Both the position numbers and the translations under genes were made by a program. From contig NZ_CBDCBD010000002.1 in NCBI RefSeq assembly GCF_965214215.1, forward strand, positions 186,001-250,000: a DNA stretch of 64,000 nt. The letters are read 5' to 3'. The stretch is from Poriferisodalis sp965214215. GTDB lineage: Bacteria; Actinomycetota; Acidimicrobiia; Acidimicrobiales; Poriferisodalaceae. The notes beneath the pieces were generated by a model that did not search any database, was not told the origin of the DNA, and worked only from the letters and a program-made list of their open reading frames with translations. Positions 52,889-63,300 of the stretch are shown one piece after another (the first letter of the stretch is position 1; every line of letters starts with the position of its first letter).

Positions 52889-53679
52889 CCGTGGCCGACG
52901 AGACCCCCACCGACGGCAAGTCCAGCGACGGCAACGTGACCGCAGTTGCGGCTGACGGCGCCGCCATGTCGAACCTGGAGCTGAGCGACCTGACAGTGGA
53001 TCGAGGCGGGCGACCCGTGGTTCACGATGTCTCCCTCGAGGTGCCCCCAGGTGAGATCACCACACTGCTGGGGCCGAACGGGGCCGGCAAGTCCAGCCTC
53101 GCTGCCGCCATTGCCGGCCTGGCCCGCACACGCTCAGGACAGGTCACCGTCGGCGGCACCGACATCACCGGCTGGCGACCGGAGCGTGTCCGCCACGCCG
53201 GCGTGTCGGTGGTGCCTGAGGGCCGTCGGCTGCTGAGCGACCTGACCGTGGCCGACAACATGCGCGTGGCCACCTACTCGCTCGACGCCAAGAGCGCAGC
53301 CGATGGCGTGGAATACGCGCAGTCGCTCTTTCCCGAGTTGGAACGCCGCTGGGACTCCGCCGGTCGGCTCCTGTCGGGCGGCGAACAGCAGATGGTGGTG
53401 CTGGCCCAAGCGCTGGTGTCGCGGCCCAGGGTGCTCGTTGTCGACGAGCTCTCGCTGGGCTTGGCACCCATCGTCGTGAAGCGGCTCACGCCGGTGCTGG
53501 CAGAGGTGGCCGACAGCGGTGTGGCTGTGCTGCTGATCGAGCAGTTCGCCCAGGTCGCCCTGGCGATGGCCACCAAGGCGTATGTGCTCGAAGGCGGTCG
53601 CATCCGCTACGACGGCAGCGCGGAGGAACTGATTCGCCAGCCTGAGGTGCTGCACTCGGCATACCTGCTGCAGGACTGA
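52885..53679 (+). CDS. livF: LivF-type ABC ATPase
   Basis: 264 residues from a GTG overlapping the livG stop; an ATG two codons on is possible. Walker A GPNGAGKSSLAA, signature LLSGGEQQMVVLAQAL, Walker B VLVVDELSLGLAP, H-loop IEQFAQ. A 30-residue polar N-terminal extension precedes the domain. Completes the liv operon. Confidence 0.92.
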   Translation: MTVADETPTDGKSSDGNVTAVAADGAAMSNLELSDLTVDRGGRPVVHDVSLEVPPGEITTLLGPNGAGKSSLAAAIAGLARTRSGQVTVGGTDITGWRPERVRHAGVSVVPEGRRLLSDLTVADNMRVATYSLDAKSAADGVEYAQSLFPELERRWDSAGRLLSGGEQQMVVLAQALVSRPRVLVVDELSLGLAPIVVKRLTPVLAEVADSGVAVLLIEQFAQVALAMATKAYVLEGGRIRYDGSAEELIRQPEVLHSAYLLQD

Positions 53680-53707
53680 CCTATCGACGGCCACATCCAG
53701 ACGGCCA

Positions 53708-55078
53708 ATGAACACGAAGCACAGACCGCCACCTGAACCGGAAGCCGTCGAACCACAAGGGAGTGTCGTGGCACCGCCAAAGACCGTGGATCCCATCGAG
53801 CTGTCGAGCCGACTCATCGACACCGGAGTAGCCGACGAGCAGATCGTCCGCGTCAATAACGCGCTGAGCGAGATCGACGACAACGTCGCAGTGATCGAGG
53901 CGTTCAGCAACATGGTCACCTTCGGCACCGACGACGGCTTGGTGTGCTTCGACGCCAGCGGGCCGTTCAGCGGCACGGCGGTGGTTGATTCGCTGCGGGG
54001 CTGGTCCACCGATCGAATCAACACGCTGCTGTACACCCATGGACACGTCGACCATGTGGGCGGCAGCGGCGCGCTGGCGGCTGATGCAGCCGAGCGCCGT
54101 CAGCCGCTGCCCGAGGTTGTCGGGCACGACAACGTGGTCCCGCGCTTTGAGCGCTACAACGCCACGAATGGCTACAACCTCATCATCAACCGGCGCCAGT
54201 TCGGCCTGGGGCTGCGGCGGCGGGGGGTGGGCATCGCCTTCGACGACGACAACTTCCTGCCGTCCGATGCGTTGTGGCCGACCCGCACCTACGCAACCGC
54301 AGACTCGTTGTCGGTCGGCGGGCTCGACTTCGAACTGCATCACGACAAGGGCGAGACCGACGATCACACATGGGCGTGGATGCCCTCGCACCGGGCGATC
54401 TGTCCCGGTGATTTGGTGGTGTGGGTGTTCCCGAATGCCGGCAACCCCCAGAAGGTGCAGCGCTACCCGCTGGAGTGGGCAAAGGCGCTGCGCCGCATGG
54501 ACGCCCTCGAACCCGAGCTGCTGATACCAGCGCACGGCCCGCCGGTGAGGGGTCGTGAGCGCATCGCCACGGTGCTGCTGACGCTGGCCGAGTCGCTGGA
54601 GGTGCTGGTAAGCCAAACGCTCGACCTCATGAACGAGGGAGCTTCGCTGGACGAGATTCTCCAGAGTGTCTCGCTGCCGCCGGAATGGCTGGAACGACCG
54701 TGGATGCGGCCGGTCTATGACGAGCCGGAATTCGTGATCCGCAACATCTGGCGCCTGTACGGGGGATGGTGGGATCTCGACCCCGCCAACCTCAAGCCCT
54801 CCCCCAAAGGCGAGCTCGCGGGCGAGTTGGTGCGCCTCGGCGGTGGTGCTGAGGCATTCGCCCAGCGCGCGCAAGAACTCGTCGACGAGGGCGATCTCAA
54901 GCTGGCATGCCATCTGATCGAGCTGGCGGTGGTATCCGACCCCGAGTCGGTGACCCTGCACGGCATCCGAGCTGAGATCTACGAGGCCCGAAGGGCCGCC
55001 GAGCAGTCGCTGATGTCGATCGGCATCTTCAGCGCCGCCGCGGCCGAATCACGCGAGGTCGCCGAGCGTCCGACGTAG
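53708..55078 (+). CDS. MBL-fold hydrolase with alkylsulfatase-like dimerisation region
   Basis: 456 residues from the ATG, or 436 from a GTG at 53768 with AGGGAG upstream; I cannot decide. The metal motif is THGHVDHVGGSG, with ETDDHTWAWMPSHRAICPGDL and LIPAHGPPVRG further on. Residues about 320-450 are helical and resemble the dimerisation domain of class III alkylsulfatases (EFVIRNIWRLYGGWWDLDPA). 28 bases after livF, possibly same transcript. Likely hydrolyses an ester or sulfate; substrate unknown. Confidence 0.85.
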   Translation: MNTKHRPPPEPEAVEPQGSVVAPPKTVDPIELSSRLIDTGVADEQIVRVNNALSEIDDNVAVIEAFSNMVTFGTDDGLVCFDASGPFSGTAVVDSLRGWSTDRINTLLYTHGHVDHVGGSGALAADAAERRQPLPEVVGHDNVVPRFERYNATNGYNLIINRRQFGLGLRRRGVGIAFDDDNFLPSDALWPTRTYATADSLSVGGLDFELHHDKGETDDHTWAWMPSHRAICPGDLVVWVFPNAGNPQKVQRYPLEWAKALRRMDALEPELLIPAHGPPVRGRERIATVLLTLAESLEVLVSQTLDLMNEGASLDEILQSVSLPPEWLERPWMRPVYDEPEFVIRNIWRLYGGWWDLDPANLKPSPKGELAGELVRLGGGAEAFAQRAQELVDEGDLKLACHLIELAVVSDPESVTLHGIRAEIYEARRAAEQSLMSIGIFSAAAAESREVAERPT

Positions 55079-55118
55079 CAAGTGCCAGACACCGGCGGAT
55101 GAGTTGCTGTCACACAAT

Positions 55119-55144
55119 ACTGGGTTTTAGATCCTTTAAACAGT
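55119..55144. promoter_or_regulatory. AT-rich candidate operator/promoter upstream of hipB
   Basis: A 26-base stretch with outer arms ACTG and CAGT and partial inner symmetry lies 15-40 bases before hipB. The region 55111-55150 is strikingly AT-rich here. HipB-type antitoxins bind dyads in this position. Confidence 0.35.
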
Positions 55145-55158
55145 AATATGCTGATGCC

Positions 55159-55485
55159 ATGAGAACGGGTCAGCCACTGAGCCGGGCTGCCTCCGAAGCA
55201 GTTCGACTGCTCGGTCGGCGTATCTCGCTCGCCCGACGAGAGCGCAGATGGACCGTTGCAGAACTCGCGGAGCGGGTCGGATCGAGCGAGACCACGGTGC
55301 GCAAGGTCGAGCGAGGCGATCCGTCAGTGGCTTTGGGCACCGTGTTCGAGGCAGCCGCGCTGGTCGGTGTCCCGCTGTTCAGCGACGACGCGACGACGGT
55401 GGCCCGCGAAGCCGAACTCGTCGAAGCTCGACTTGCGGTCCTGCCCCAACGAGTTCGCAGGCGTCAGGTTGATGACCAATTCTGA
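55159..55485 (+). CDS. hipB: HipB-like Xre-family antitoxin
   Basis: 108 residues, ATG start. A helix-turn-helix spans about residues 23-62 (GRRISLARRERRWTVAELAE, SSETTVRKVERGDPS). Upstream of and overlapping hipA by 14 bases, it should bind both HipA and the operator. The C-terminal tail (VLPQRVRRRQVDDQF) is basic. Confidence 0.9.
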   Translation: MRTGQPLSRAASEAVRLLGRRISLARRERRWTVAELAERVGSSETTVRKVERGDPSVALGTVFEAAALVGVPLFSDDATTVAREAELVEARLAVLPQRVRRRQVDDQF

Positions 55486-56728
55486 GCCGTCGTCGAATCC
55501 CCCAACGGTGTACGTGTGGGTCTGGCTCCCCGGTGCCAGCGAACCCGTAGTGGCGGGACGCCTGGACGACCGGCGGCCGGTGGCGACGTTCACCTACGGC
55601 CGCAGCTACCTCGACAACCCCGACGCCGTCGCGCTGTCCCTGCCCGAGCTGCCGCTGGAGCCCGGAGAAACGCCGCCGGCATCAGGCACGTTGCCGGGCT
55701 GCATTGCTGACAGTGCACCGGACGCCTGGGGGCGCAGGGTGATCGAACACCGACACCGACTCGCAGACCGGGACATCTCCGAACTCGGCTACCTACTCAA
55801 CTCCGGTTCTGATCGCGCCGGGGCACTCGACTTCCAGCGGTCGCCCACCGAGTACGTGCCACGAGTCGCTGAGCAGTCGTCGGTGGCCGAACTGGCCGAG
55901 GCCGCAGCCGCCATCGAGGAAGGCCGTCCTCTGTCGCCGGCATTAGAGCGGGCGCTGCTGGGAGGCACCTCGATGGGTGGCGCACGCCCCAAAGCATCGC
56001 TTGCCGACCGGTCGCGCCGCGTCATTGCGAAGTTCAGTTCCGCATCCGACAGCTACCCGGTCGTCAAGGCCGAATTCATCGCGATGGAACTGGCGCGCCG
56101 AGCAGGCATCGACGCCGCCTCGGTCACGCTGATCTCTGCGGTCGGCCGTGACGTGCTGCTCGTCGATCGATTCGACCGCACTCCCCGAGGCGGGCGCCGC
56201 CTGATGGTGTCCGCGCAGACTGTGTTGAAGTTGCACGATGCCTATGGCATCGCGGGCCGATACGGGACCTATGTCGACTTCGCAGATCAGATCCGAGCTC
56301 GATTCGTCTCGGCTGATGCGACGCTTCGCGAGCTCTTCTCGCGCATCGTGTTCAACATGCTGGTCAGCAACACCGACGACCATCCGAAGAACCACGCGGC
56401 CTTCTGGGACGGCGAAATGCTGTCGCTCACGCCGGCGTACGACATCTGCCCACAGCTGCGAGCCGGCGGCGAAGCCTTCCAGGCAATGGCATACGGTCCG
56501 AACGGCGAACGCATCAGCCAGGTCAGCGGCTGCGTCGAGCACGCAGGCCGCTATCACCTCAGTCGGAGCGAGGCTGCCGACATCGTCCAGCATCACATAG
56601 AAGTGATCCGCAGCGAGTGGAGCGAAGTATGCGATCTGGCGCAGCTGTCCACCCCAGAACGAGAGCAACTGTGGGAGCGCCAGTTCCTCAACCCGTTCAC
56701 CATCAATCTCGGGGCGATTCACGCGTAA
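55472..56728 (+). CDS. hipA: HipA-like serine/threonine kinase toxin
   Basis: 418 residues from the ATG at 55472, giving a HipA-typical N-terminus (VYVWVWLPGASEPVVAGRL). The glycine-rich nucleotide loop is GGTSMGGARPKA (about 164-175), the catalytic loop SNTDDHPKNHAAF (about 298-310) and the metal-binding LTPAYDICP (about 318-326). All key residues are intact. HipA of E. coli phosphorylates glutamyl-tRNA synthetase; the target here is unknown. Confidence 0.92.
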   Translation: MTNSEPSSNPPTVYVWVWLPGASEPVVAGRLDDRRPVATFTYGRSYLDNPDAVALSLPELPLEPGETPPASGTLPGCIADSAPDAWGRRVIEHRHRLADRDISELGYLLNSGSDRAGALDFQRSPTEYVPRVAEQSSVAELAEAAAAIEEGRPLSPALERALLGGTSMGGARPKASLADRSRRVIAKFSSASDSYPVVKAEFIAMELARRAGIDAASVTLISAVGRDVLLVDRFDRTPRGGRRLMVSAQTVLKLHDAYGIAGRYGTYVDFADQIRARFVSADATLRELFSRIVFNMLVSNTDDHPKNHAAFWDGEMLSLTPAYDICPQLRAGGEAFQAMAYGPNGERISQVSGCVEHAGRYHLSRSEAADIVQHHIEVIRSEWSEVCDLAQLSTPEREQLWERQFLNPFTINLGAIHA

Positions 56729-56785
56729 CTCAGGGACCCCCAGAGCCTCCATCAAACTCGGGGAGATTCAGTCCTGCAGGTGCTG

Positions 56786-57493
56786 TCATATGGCGACTGT
56801 CAGCCCGACGAGAGTGGCTGTCTGTCGCACGAATTCGAAGCCGTCGCCACGGCTCAGGTCCTCATAGATGGTCTGTGTCTCGAAGAGGGCGTCTCCTGCG
56901 TTGTCATGGTCGTACAGGACCGCGATATGCCCGGCTTGCTCAACGACGGTGAGCAGCACACGCATCGGCGCGTCGGCGTGGGCTGCCGCGATTTCCGCTT
57001 GCCTCGAATTCCAGACGAACCCGGACGTCGCCTGTCCGTCGATCTGCATCCGGGTTCTTGTGCTCGCCCATTCGCGTGTGCATGGATAGTGAGCTGACGG
57101 GCAGGAGACCAGGTTCTCTCGAACCAGCCCATATCGGGCAAGCTGTGCGTCTCTGATATCGGCCATCAGATGTTCGGCTCGCGGTGTAACGGCTCGCAAT
57201 CTCAACCCCTCGAGGTCGGAGCGCTCCACTACGTTCTCAGAGCCCCATGTGTCGTGCAGTGCGGTCTCGAGGAGCGCTGCCACATGGTTCTGTGCGAGGT
57301 ATGCGTGTGGGAGGACATTGCCGTCGTCACCAAAGAGCGGGTTGAATCGGCTGTCGCCGCGCCCTGACTTGTTGAACACCTCGGGGTGCCGGGAGACGTT
57401 GTACCACGGAGACCGTGCGAGCTTCGCCGCGGACGTGATGCTTTGTGGCAGATTCGGATCGACGGGGCACGTGTCCGGATCCGGACAAGTCAT
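56786..57493 (-). CDS. RES-domain toxin
   Basis: 235 residues from MTCPDPDTCP; its ATG overlaps the antitoxin stop by four bases (ATGA). RES residues are recognisable: Arg in GRGDSRFNPL, Glu in VAALLETALHD and Ser in SGFVWNSRQ. Characterised RES toxins such as MbcT consume NAD+. Convergent with hipA. Confidence 0.87.
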   Translation of the reverse strand: MTCPDPDTCPVDPNLPQSITSAAKLARSPWYNVSRHPEVFNKSGRGDSRFNPLFGDDGNVLPHAYLAQNHVAALLETALHDTWGSENVVERSDLEGLRLRAVTPRAEHLMADIRDAQLARYGLVRENLVSCPSAHYPCTREWASTRTRMQIDGQATSGFVWNSRQAEIAAAHADAPMRVLLTVVEQAGHIAVLYDHDNAGDALFETQTIYEDLSRGDGFEFVRQTATLVGLTVAI

Positions 57494-58086
57494 GAAGTGG
57501 CTTGAATCATCCGCCGGCGTGCAGCCCCATAGACGTGTTCGGCATCCGTTTCGATCAGGTCTGCTGCGATTCTTCCCGACAAACCGGCGTTGGGGCGCGC
57601 GATCCATCGCCAGACAGCCCAGTCGTTCAGTCTCGCCTCGCGCAGCACGGCGATGACCGGCCGCCAGACGGTCCGAACATCGAAGGCGTCGTCGAGCAGG
57701 ACAGCCGGGACTCGAAGCGCCCCTGAGACGGCGACAGCGACGAGTTCGTTTCGCCGGCGCGATCTCTGGATCTGTCGTTGAACGGTGTTCAGGGAGCACC
57801 CGCGGCCCCTTGCGATGTCTCGGGTGCTCAGCGAGCCTGTGTCAAGGAGCGCTTGTCTTGATTCGCGGACTCGGTGGGCGTTCAGAATGTGCGACTCCAT
57901 GTCCGGGCAGCGATAGATGCCTTCGTCGGCTGTCAACGTCTCCCGCTCGGCATCGTCGAAGCCATCGGCGGGCAGTTGCAACGGCACGAATCCCCAGCCG
58001 CGAAGCCATGGCGCAAGGTCCGCGAGGCTTTGCGCTATGTGCCGGCCGGCCGTCTCGACATCTTCACGATCCGATGCTGTCGCCAT
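57490..58086 (-). CDS. Xre/MbcA/ParS-type antitoxin partner of the RES toxin
   Basis: 198 residues from MATASDREDVE with AGAGG upstream. A helix-turn-helix lies at about residues 86-110 (LSTRDIARGRGCSLNTVQRQ), and the C-terminal toxin-binding domain ends VWRWIARPNAGLSGRIAADL...EHVYGAARRRM, typical of this group. Encoded upstream of the toxin, as usual for RES/Xre pairs. Confidence 0.85.
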   Translation of the reverse strand: MATASDREDVETAGRHIAQSLADLAPWLRGWGFVPLQLPADGFDDAERETLTADEGIYRCPDMESHILNAHRVRESRQALLDTGSLSTRDIARGRGCSLNTVQRQIQRSRRRNELVAVAVSGALRVPAVLLDDAFDVRTVWRPVIAVLREARLNDWAVWRWIARPNAGLSGRIAADLIETDAEHVYGAARRRMIQATS

Positions 58087-58735
58087 GCGAACCTCTGCTG
58101 TCCGTTCTGTGCATAATAACGCACCAGCGGACGAAGGCGACAGGCAGCATATGGGCATCGTCGCTGCCGCCGTTCAGTCCCCGCGGCACGACACCCCAGA
58201 TGCGCTGCCGCGAACCGCTATTGGCGAGGCTCTACGCCGTGCGCTGAGACTCGCCGGTTGTTACGTCGCTGCGGAAGCTGCAGCAGACTCCGGCCGCTCA
58301 GGCTGCGACGTGTCGCCGGTCCCGAAGGCATCCCGGCATCGCCGCAGGCTCGTCGAGCCGTCACCGAGCAACGGCTACGCCTGCCGCAGCCTGACCACCG
58401 CTCGCCGCATGTCACACCGTTTCGATGCTCCCGTCCAGGTCGGCAATCTCGCCGGCGTGAGAAAACGGTCAGGCATCTGCGAGAAACGGCAAGCTGACGG
58501 CACTCGATGCACAAACAGCGCCGGCTGTCGGGTGCCGCATCCGACCACGAAACCGCCCGCTACAGTCAAACCGTCACAGCCACCCTGGCCGTGACTCAAC
58601 AACCCGAGTCTCTACACAACCCGGGGTGATTCAAAGCTCGTCGCTACGGCGGCTTGCAGAAGGAATGCGACGACGACTTCGCACACTGGCGCGAGCGCCG
58701 TCAGTCATGGAAGCGCTCTCGAGTAAGGTGACCCA
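58087..58735. other. Divergent region between RES/Xre operon and FRG-TPR gene
   Basis: About 650 bases holding only the weak open frame at 58151-58594. The antitoxin promoter must lie at its left end. I see no convincing promoter, RNA or repeat. Confidence 0.5.
58151..58594 (+). CDS. Doubtful small protein with a Cys-rich tail motif
   Basis: 147 residues from an ATG without a strong ribosome-binding site. The C-terminal ICEKRQADGTRCTNSAGC recalls a short C-x-G-x-R-C-x-N zinc-finger-like element seen in small phage and plasmid proteins; the rest is low-complexity, Arg- and Ser-rich. Could be a decayed gene. Confidence 0.3.
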   Translation: MGIVAAAVQSPRHDTPDALPRTAIGEALRRALRLAGCYVAAEAAADSGRSGCDVSPVPKASRHRRRLVEPSPSNGYACRSLTTARRMSHRFDAPVQVGNLAGVRKRSGICEKRQADGTRCTNSAGCRVPHPTTKPPATVKPSQPPWP

Positions 58736-60271
58736 ATGCCTGCCTGGGGCCTCATTGAGCAGCTTCAGCACATAGCGCGAGGAATGTCCAGGCCCGCATT
58801 CAGGGGCCAAGCCGACTCGGACTGGCAACTGCGGTCTGGAGCGGTCGACCGCATTGTTACGGCTCATGGTGAGACTGTCCTTGACGACGACGGCAGCCTC
58901 AGAAGGCTCGTGAACGCATCCCACAAAGATCTCATCAGAAGGGCAGAGACAATCGACGGAGATCACAACATGCCGTTCTGGCAGCGGCTGGCCGTGCTTC
59001 AGCATCTCGGAGCAGCGACGGGCCTCTTGGACTTCACGCTCAGTCCCTTGGTCGCCCTCTGGTTTGCGGTGGACGATAAACCAGAGAAGGACGGCAAGGT
59101 CTTTGCCGTGGACGTAGACGATCACCAGCTGTTTGTCAATAGCCGTGAGATTGGAGAGGAGGAATTGCTCAACGCGGAAGGGCCCGTATTTCACGAACCC
59201 GAGCACACTCTCGGGCCTCGCGTCAGAGATCAGCACAGCGTTTTCATCGTGTGCAATCCACCCTTGATCCCTGAATCGGCTATCCGCCATGTTGATGTAC
59301 CTAAAGCGTCCAAGGACAGTCTTCGCGAGTTTCTGGAAGGCCTGAGAGTGTCCTACGAGACCCTCTTCAGGGACATGGAAGGATTGGCGCGCTCGAACAG
59401 CAGAGGCAGCCCGTTACGGGCGCTGAACGTTGTGTCACCCGAACAGCGAAGAGATCGAGGTGCCCGCGCCTTCCAGGAGCAACGCTACGAGGATGCCCTA
59501 GTCCACTACAAATCGTACGCCTCAATGCGCCCAGAAGTGCCAGAGTCGCATGCCGCTGTCGGTGACACGCTCTCCGCACTGCGCCGTTTCGACGAGGCGG
59601 TAGAAGCATACACGCGCGCCATCCAGCACAGTGGCGGGCCGGTTTACTTGAATCCTGTTGGACTGCGGGCGAGGCCGCCGCAACTTGAGGACAATTTACT
59701 TCATGCGACCTACTACAACCGCGGCAACGTGCACGCCGCGAGTGGGCGCCATGACGAGGCAATCGCAGACTTCGATCAATCCTTGCGATACGACGGATTC
59801 GGAACTCCGCGAAACGTGCTCGTCAACCGCGGTAACTCGAAGTACGCGCTGAAGCGATTTGATGAGGCTGCACATGATTTCGAGGAAGCGTGGTCCGAAC
59901 GCGAGGAAAGTGACGCTGCTCTCGCTCTCGGCAACTGCGAGATGATGAATGGACGTTTCCGTGAGGCGCTGAACCGGTATAACGACGGCGCAAGGCTCGA
60001 CGCTCCCGGGAGCACCGCCATGTCGTGTCGCCGCAACGCCGCAACCTGCAAGCGTCTGATAGAGGCCACGGAGGGACACGAAGACTTCGAAGTTCACGTG
60101 CGAGAGCGAACGGTGATCGTTACGGGGTTATTCGGTGCACCGGACCGCTTCCCATTCAACGGCAGCCGCGGCAATGCAGGCAACACAGGTGTGACGAATG
60201 CCCACAGCGGTGCAGGGTACGACGGCTTGCCCAGCTTCAACGTCGAACTGCGGCCGATAGAAAGGGCCTGA
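58736..60271 (+). CDS. FRG-domain protein fused to TPR repeats
   Basis: 511 residues, ATG start. The FRG domain spans about residues 1-230: the defining Phe-Arg-Gly in RPAFRGQADSDW (22-24) and AVLQHLGAATGLLDFTLSPL (87-106) match the family pattern QHxGxxTxLLDxTxxP. About 240-440 hold four or more TPR units (RGARAFQEQRYEDALVHY, AVGDTLSALRRFDEAVEAY, NRGNVHAASGRHDEAIADF, NRGNSKYALKRFDEAAHDF). A Gly/Asn-rich tail (about 450-511) follows. FRG proteins occur in phage-defence neighbourhoods, but their biochemistry is poorly known. Here it sits between a RES/Xre pair and type I restriction genes. Confidence 0.85.
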   Translation: MPAWGLIEQLQHIARGMSRPAFRGQADSDWQLRSGAVDRIVTAHGETVLDDDGSLRRLVNASHKDLIRRAETIDGDHNMPFWQRLAVLQHLGAATGLLDFTLSPLVALWFAVDDKPEKDGKVFAVDVDDHQLFVNSREIGEEELLNAEGPVFHEPEHTLGPRVRDQHSVFIVCNPPLIPESAIRHVDVPKASKDSLREFLEGLRVSYETLFRDMEGLARSNSRGSPLRALNVVSPEQRRDRGARAFQEQRYEDALVHYKSYASMRPEVPESHAAVGDTLSALRRFDEAVEAYTRAIQHSGGPVYLNPVGLRARPPQLEDNLLHATYYNRGNVHAASGRHDEAIADFDQSLRYDGFGTPRNVLVNRGNSKYALKRFDEAAHDFEEAWSEREESDAALALGNCEMMNGRFREALNRYNDGARLDAPGSTAMSCRRNAATCKRLIEATEGHEDFEVHVRERTVIVTGLFGAPDRFPFNGSRGNAGNTGVTNAHSGAGYDGLPSFNVELRPIERA

Positions 60272-60373
60272 GCAGGCGCCTCGCAAGCTGCGGGACACCT
60301 CCCATTGTTCGACGTAGCCCCATCCTTCCCAAAAGACACCTGAGCCTCCACCAAAACCGAAGTGGTTGAATGC

Positions 60374-63300
60374 TCATCCTGCGTCCGATACAGCGTTGTT
60401 GTCTGTCACAGTATTGGCGCTGCCGAAGATGGCTTGCATCATGCCGTAGTCCACGACGTCGCCGAGGTCGACTTCGTTGTGGCAGCGGTTCACGAATGCT
60501 TCGTTCTCTGCGAGGCGTTCAAGCATGAGTTCTTGCAGACGCGTGCGCTGTGCGAGGTAGAACTTGTCGAAGTCGTTGGCTCGTGCGGTGACGAGCATGT
60601 CGTCTTCTTGCATGGCGTCGTTGTGGACCGCTTCGAGGAACAAGCGGTCGCTGTCGTCGAAGTCGGTTCCGAAGAGGTGGTTGAGGCGCTCGATGATCTG
60701 TGACAGCGGCTCGGTTTCCTCTTCGGCGGTGCCGGTGCCGACGGCGGTGGGGCTGGTGACGGTGGCGTCGTCGCCGTCGAGACTGATGGCTCCGCTGGAG
60801 ATTTTCTGGATGCGGTAGTACTCCAGTTCGACGTCGCCACCGAGATCGACGGGGTCGCCGCTGTCGGGGGCGGCCAGCCGGGGCAGCAGCATGCGGCCGT
60901 AGGAGTAGAGCCGTTCGAGTTCGCAGTCGGCATAGGGGATGATCTGGCTCAGGAACGTGTAGAGGCGCACGTAGGCGGCGAGCCGGTCCCGGAGTTGTTC
61001 TTGGGCATCCTCGTCGAGGGCGGCGAAGCGGTCCCGTGCGGGCTGCAGGGCCGCTTCGAGGCGGGCGTGGTCGGTCGGCTGCTGGCGGTGCGCGGGCAGG
61101 TAGAACACCGATGCGAAGTCGTCCACCTCGGACTGCTGGTACACGCCTGCCTGGCTGAGTTCGTGGGCAAGGGTGTCCAATTGGTACGGGTCGGACCGCT
61201 CACGCAACTCGGCCACGTCGAAATAGGGGGCGAATGCCGCAGCGATGTCGGCAGGCGAGTTCACGAAGTCCAAGACGAACGGCGGCTGCTTGCCTGCGGC
61301 GATGCGGTTGAGCCGCGAGAGGGTCTGCACCGCATGCACGCCCGACAGGGGCTTGTCCACGTACATGGCCGCGAGCAACGGCTGGTCGAACCCGGTCTGG
61401 TACTTCTCGGCCACGAGCAGTATCTGGTAGTCCGGCGAAGCGAACCGGCCCGGTAGCGCCGCCTCGCTGATCGGTTTGCCTGACACGATGTCGGTGTTCA
61501 TCTTCGGCTCGGTGTACTCAGCGCCCGTGTCGGGGTCGGTGACGGTGCCGCTGAACGCCACCAGCGGGCGCACGTCGTCATAGCCGTGCTCGTCGATGTA
61601 GCGGGTGAAGTGGTTCATGTACCGCACGGCGTGCAGCCGCGAACCCGCCACCACCATCGCTTTGGCCTTGCCGCCAATGGCGTGCATCACCTGATTACGG
61701 AAATGCTCGACGATGACCTCAGTCTTCTGGGACAGGTTGTGCTCGTGCAGGGCGACAAACTTGTTGAGCTTGGTCGCGGTGCGCCGCTTGGGGAAGTCGT
61801 CGTCGTTCTCGGCGGTGCTGACCAGGCTGAAGTATGTGTCGTAGTCGGTGTAGTTGCCCAGCACGTCGAGAATGAAGCCCTCCTCGATGGCTTGGCGCAT
61901 GCTGTAGGTGTGGAACGGCACCGGCTGGCCGTCCGGGCCGGGGCGGCCGAAAAGCTCGATCGTCTTGCCCTTCGGCGTCGCGGTGAACGCGAAGAAGCTC
62001 AGGTTCTCCTGCGGGCCGCGTGACTCCACCACCGCGTTCAGCCCGTCCTGCCAGTCCTGCGGATCGTCGCCGCCGGCCAGCGCGCCGGCTCCGAGAAGCT
62101 GCTTCATCTGGTGGGCGGTGTCGCCGGTCTGGCTCGAATGCGCCTCGTCCACAATGATCGCGTAGCGCCGAGACGCAAGGCTCTGCGCCCACTCCGCGGC
62201 CTGAGCGCCCTCAGCTTCGCTGGCTGTGTCCGGGGAGTCCGCGCCGGCGATGCGCATCAGGCCGCCCATCACGAACGGGAACTTCTGCAACGTCGTGATG
62301 ACGATCTTGGTGTCGTCCACCAGCGCTCGGGCAAGCTGAGCGGAGTCCTCGTCGATGGCCTGCACCACCCCTTGGGTGTGCTCGATCTGGGTGATTGCGT
62401 CCTGCAGCTGCGCATCGAGCACGCGCCGGTCGGTGATCACCACCACGCAGTCGAACACCTTGTCGTCACCGGCGGTGTGCAGGCTGGAAAGGCGATGAGC
62501 CAGCCACGAGATCGAGTTGGTCTTGCCGCTGCCCGCCGAGTGCTGCACCAGATAGTTGTTGCCCGCTCCCTCGGTGCGGGCGGCGTCCACCATCAGGCTC
62601 ACCGAGTCCAGTTGGTGATATCGGGGAAAGACCAGCGTCTCGCGCTTGACCGTGCGAGTGCCCGTCGCGTCGACGACCTTCTCCTCGCGGCGCTCGGTGA
62701 ACATGAACGAACCGATGATCTCCAAGAACCGGTCCCGCTCCAGCACCTCACCCCAGAAATATCCCGTCCTGTGACCCGACGGATGAGCAGGGTTGCCCGC
62801 ACCGCAGCGCACCTCGCCCGGGTGGCTGCCCCGGTTGAACGGCAAGAACCGCGTCTCGCCCTTCGCGAGCCGCGTCGTCATGTGCACCTCGTCAGGGTCC
62901 GCTGCGAAATGCACCAGCGCCCGCTTGCCGAAGCGGAACAACGGCGCCGCCGGCTCACGATCGGAGCGGTACTGAGCGGTCGCGTCCTTCCACGTCTGGC
63001 CCGTCGTCGGGTTCTTCAGCTCGCATGTCGCCACCGGCACGCCGTTGAGCGCAAGCAGCAGGTCAACCGTGTCGTTCTTGCCCGGATGACAGCGAGCCTG
63101 CCGGGTCGCCGTCAACTCGTTCGCCCCGAACAGTGCCAGCGCGTCGGGGTTCAGCCCGTGGGCAGGCTTGAAGTACGCGAGCCGGAATGTCTTGCCCACG
63201 AACTTGAAGCCATGACGCAGCACCTCCAATGTGCCCTTCAGATCAAGCTCCTTGCAGAGCCGTTCCAGCAGCCGCGGCACAACCTCCGCGCCCTGAGACT

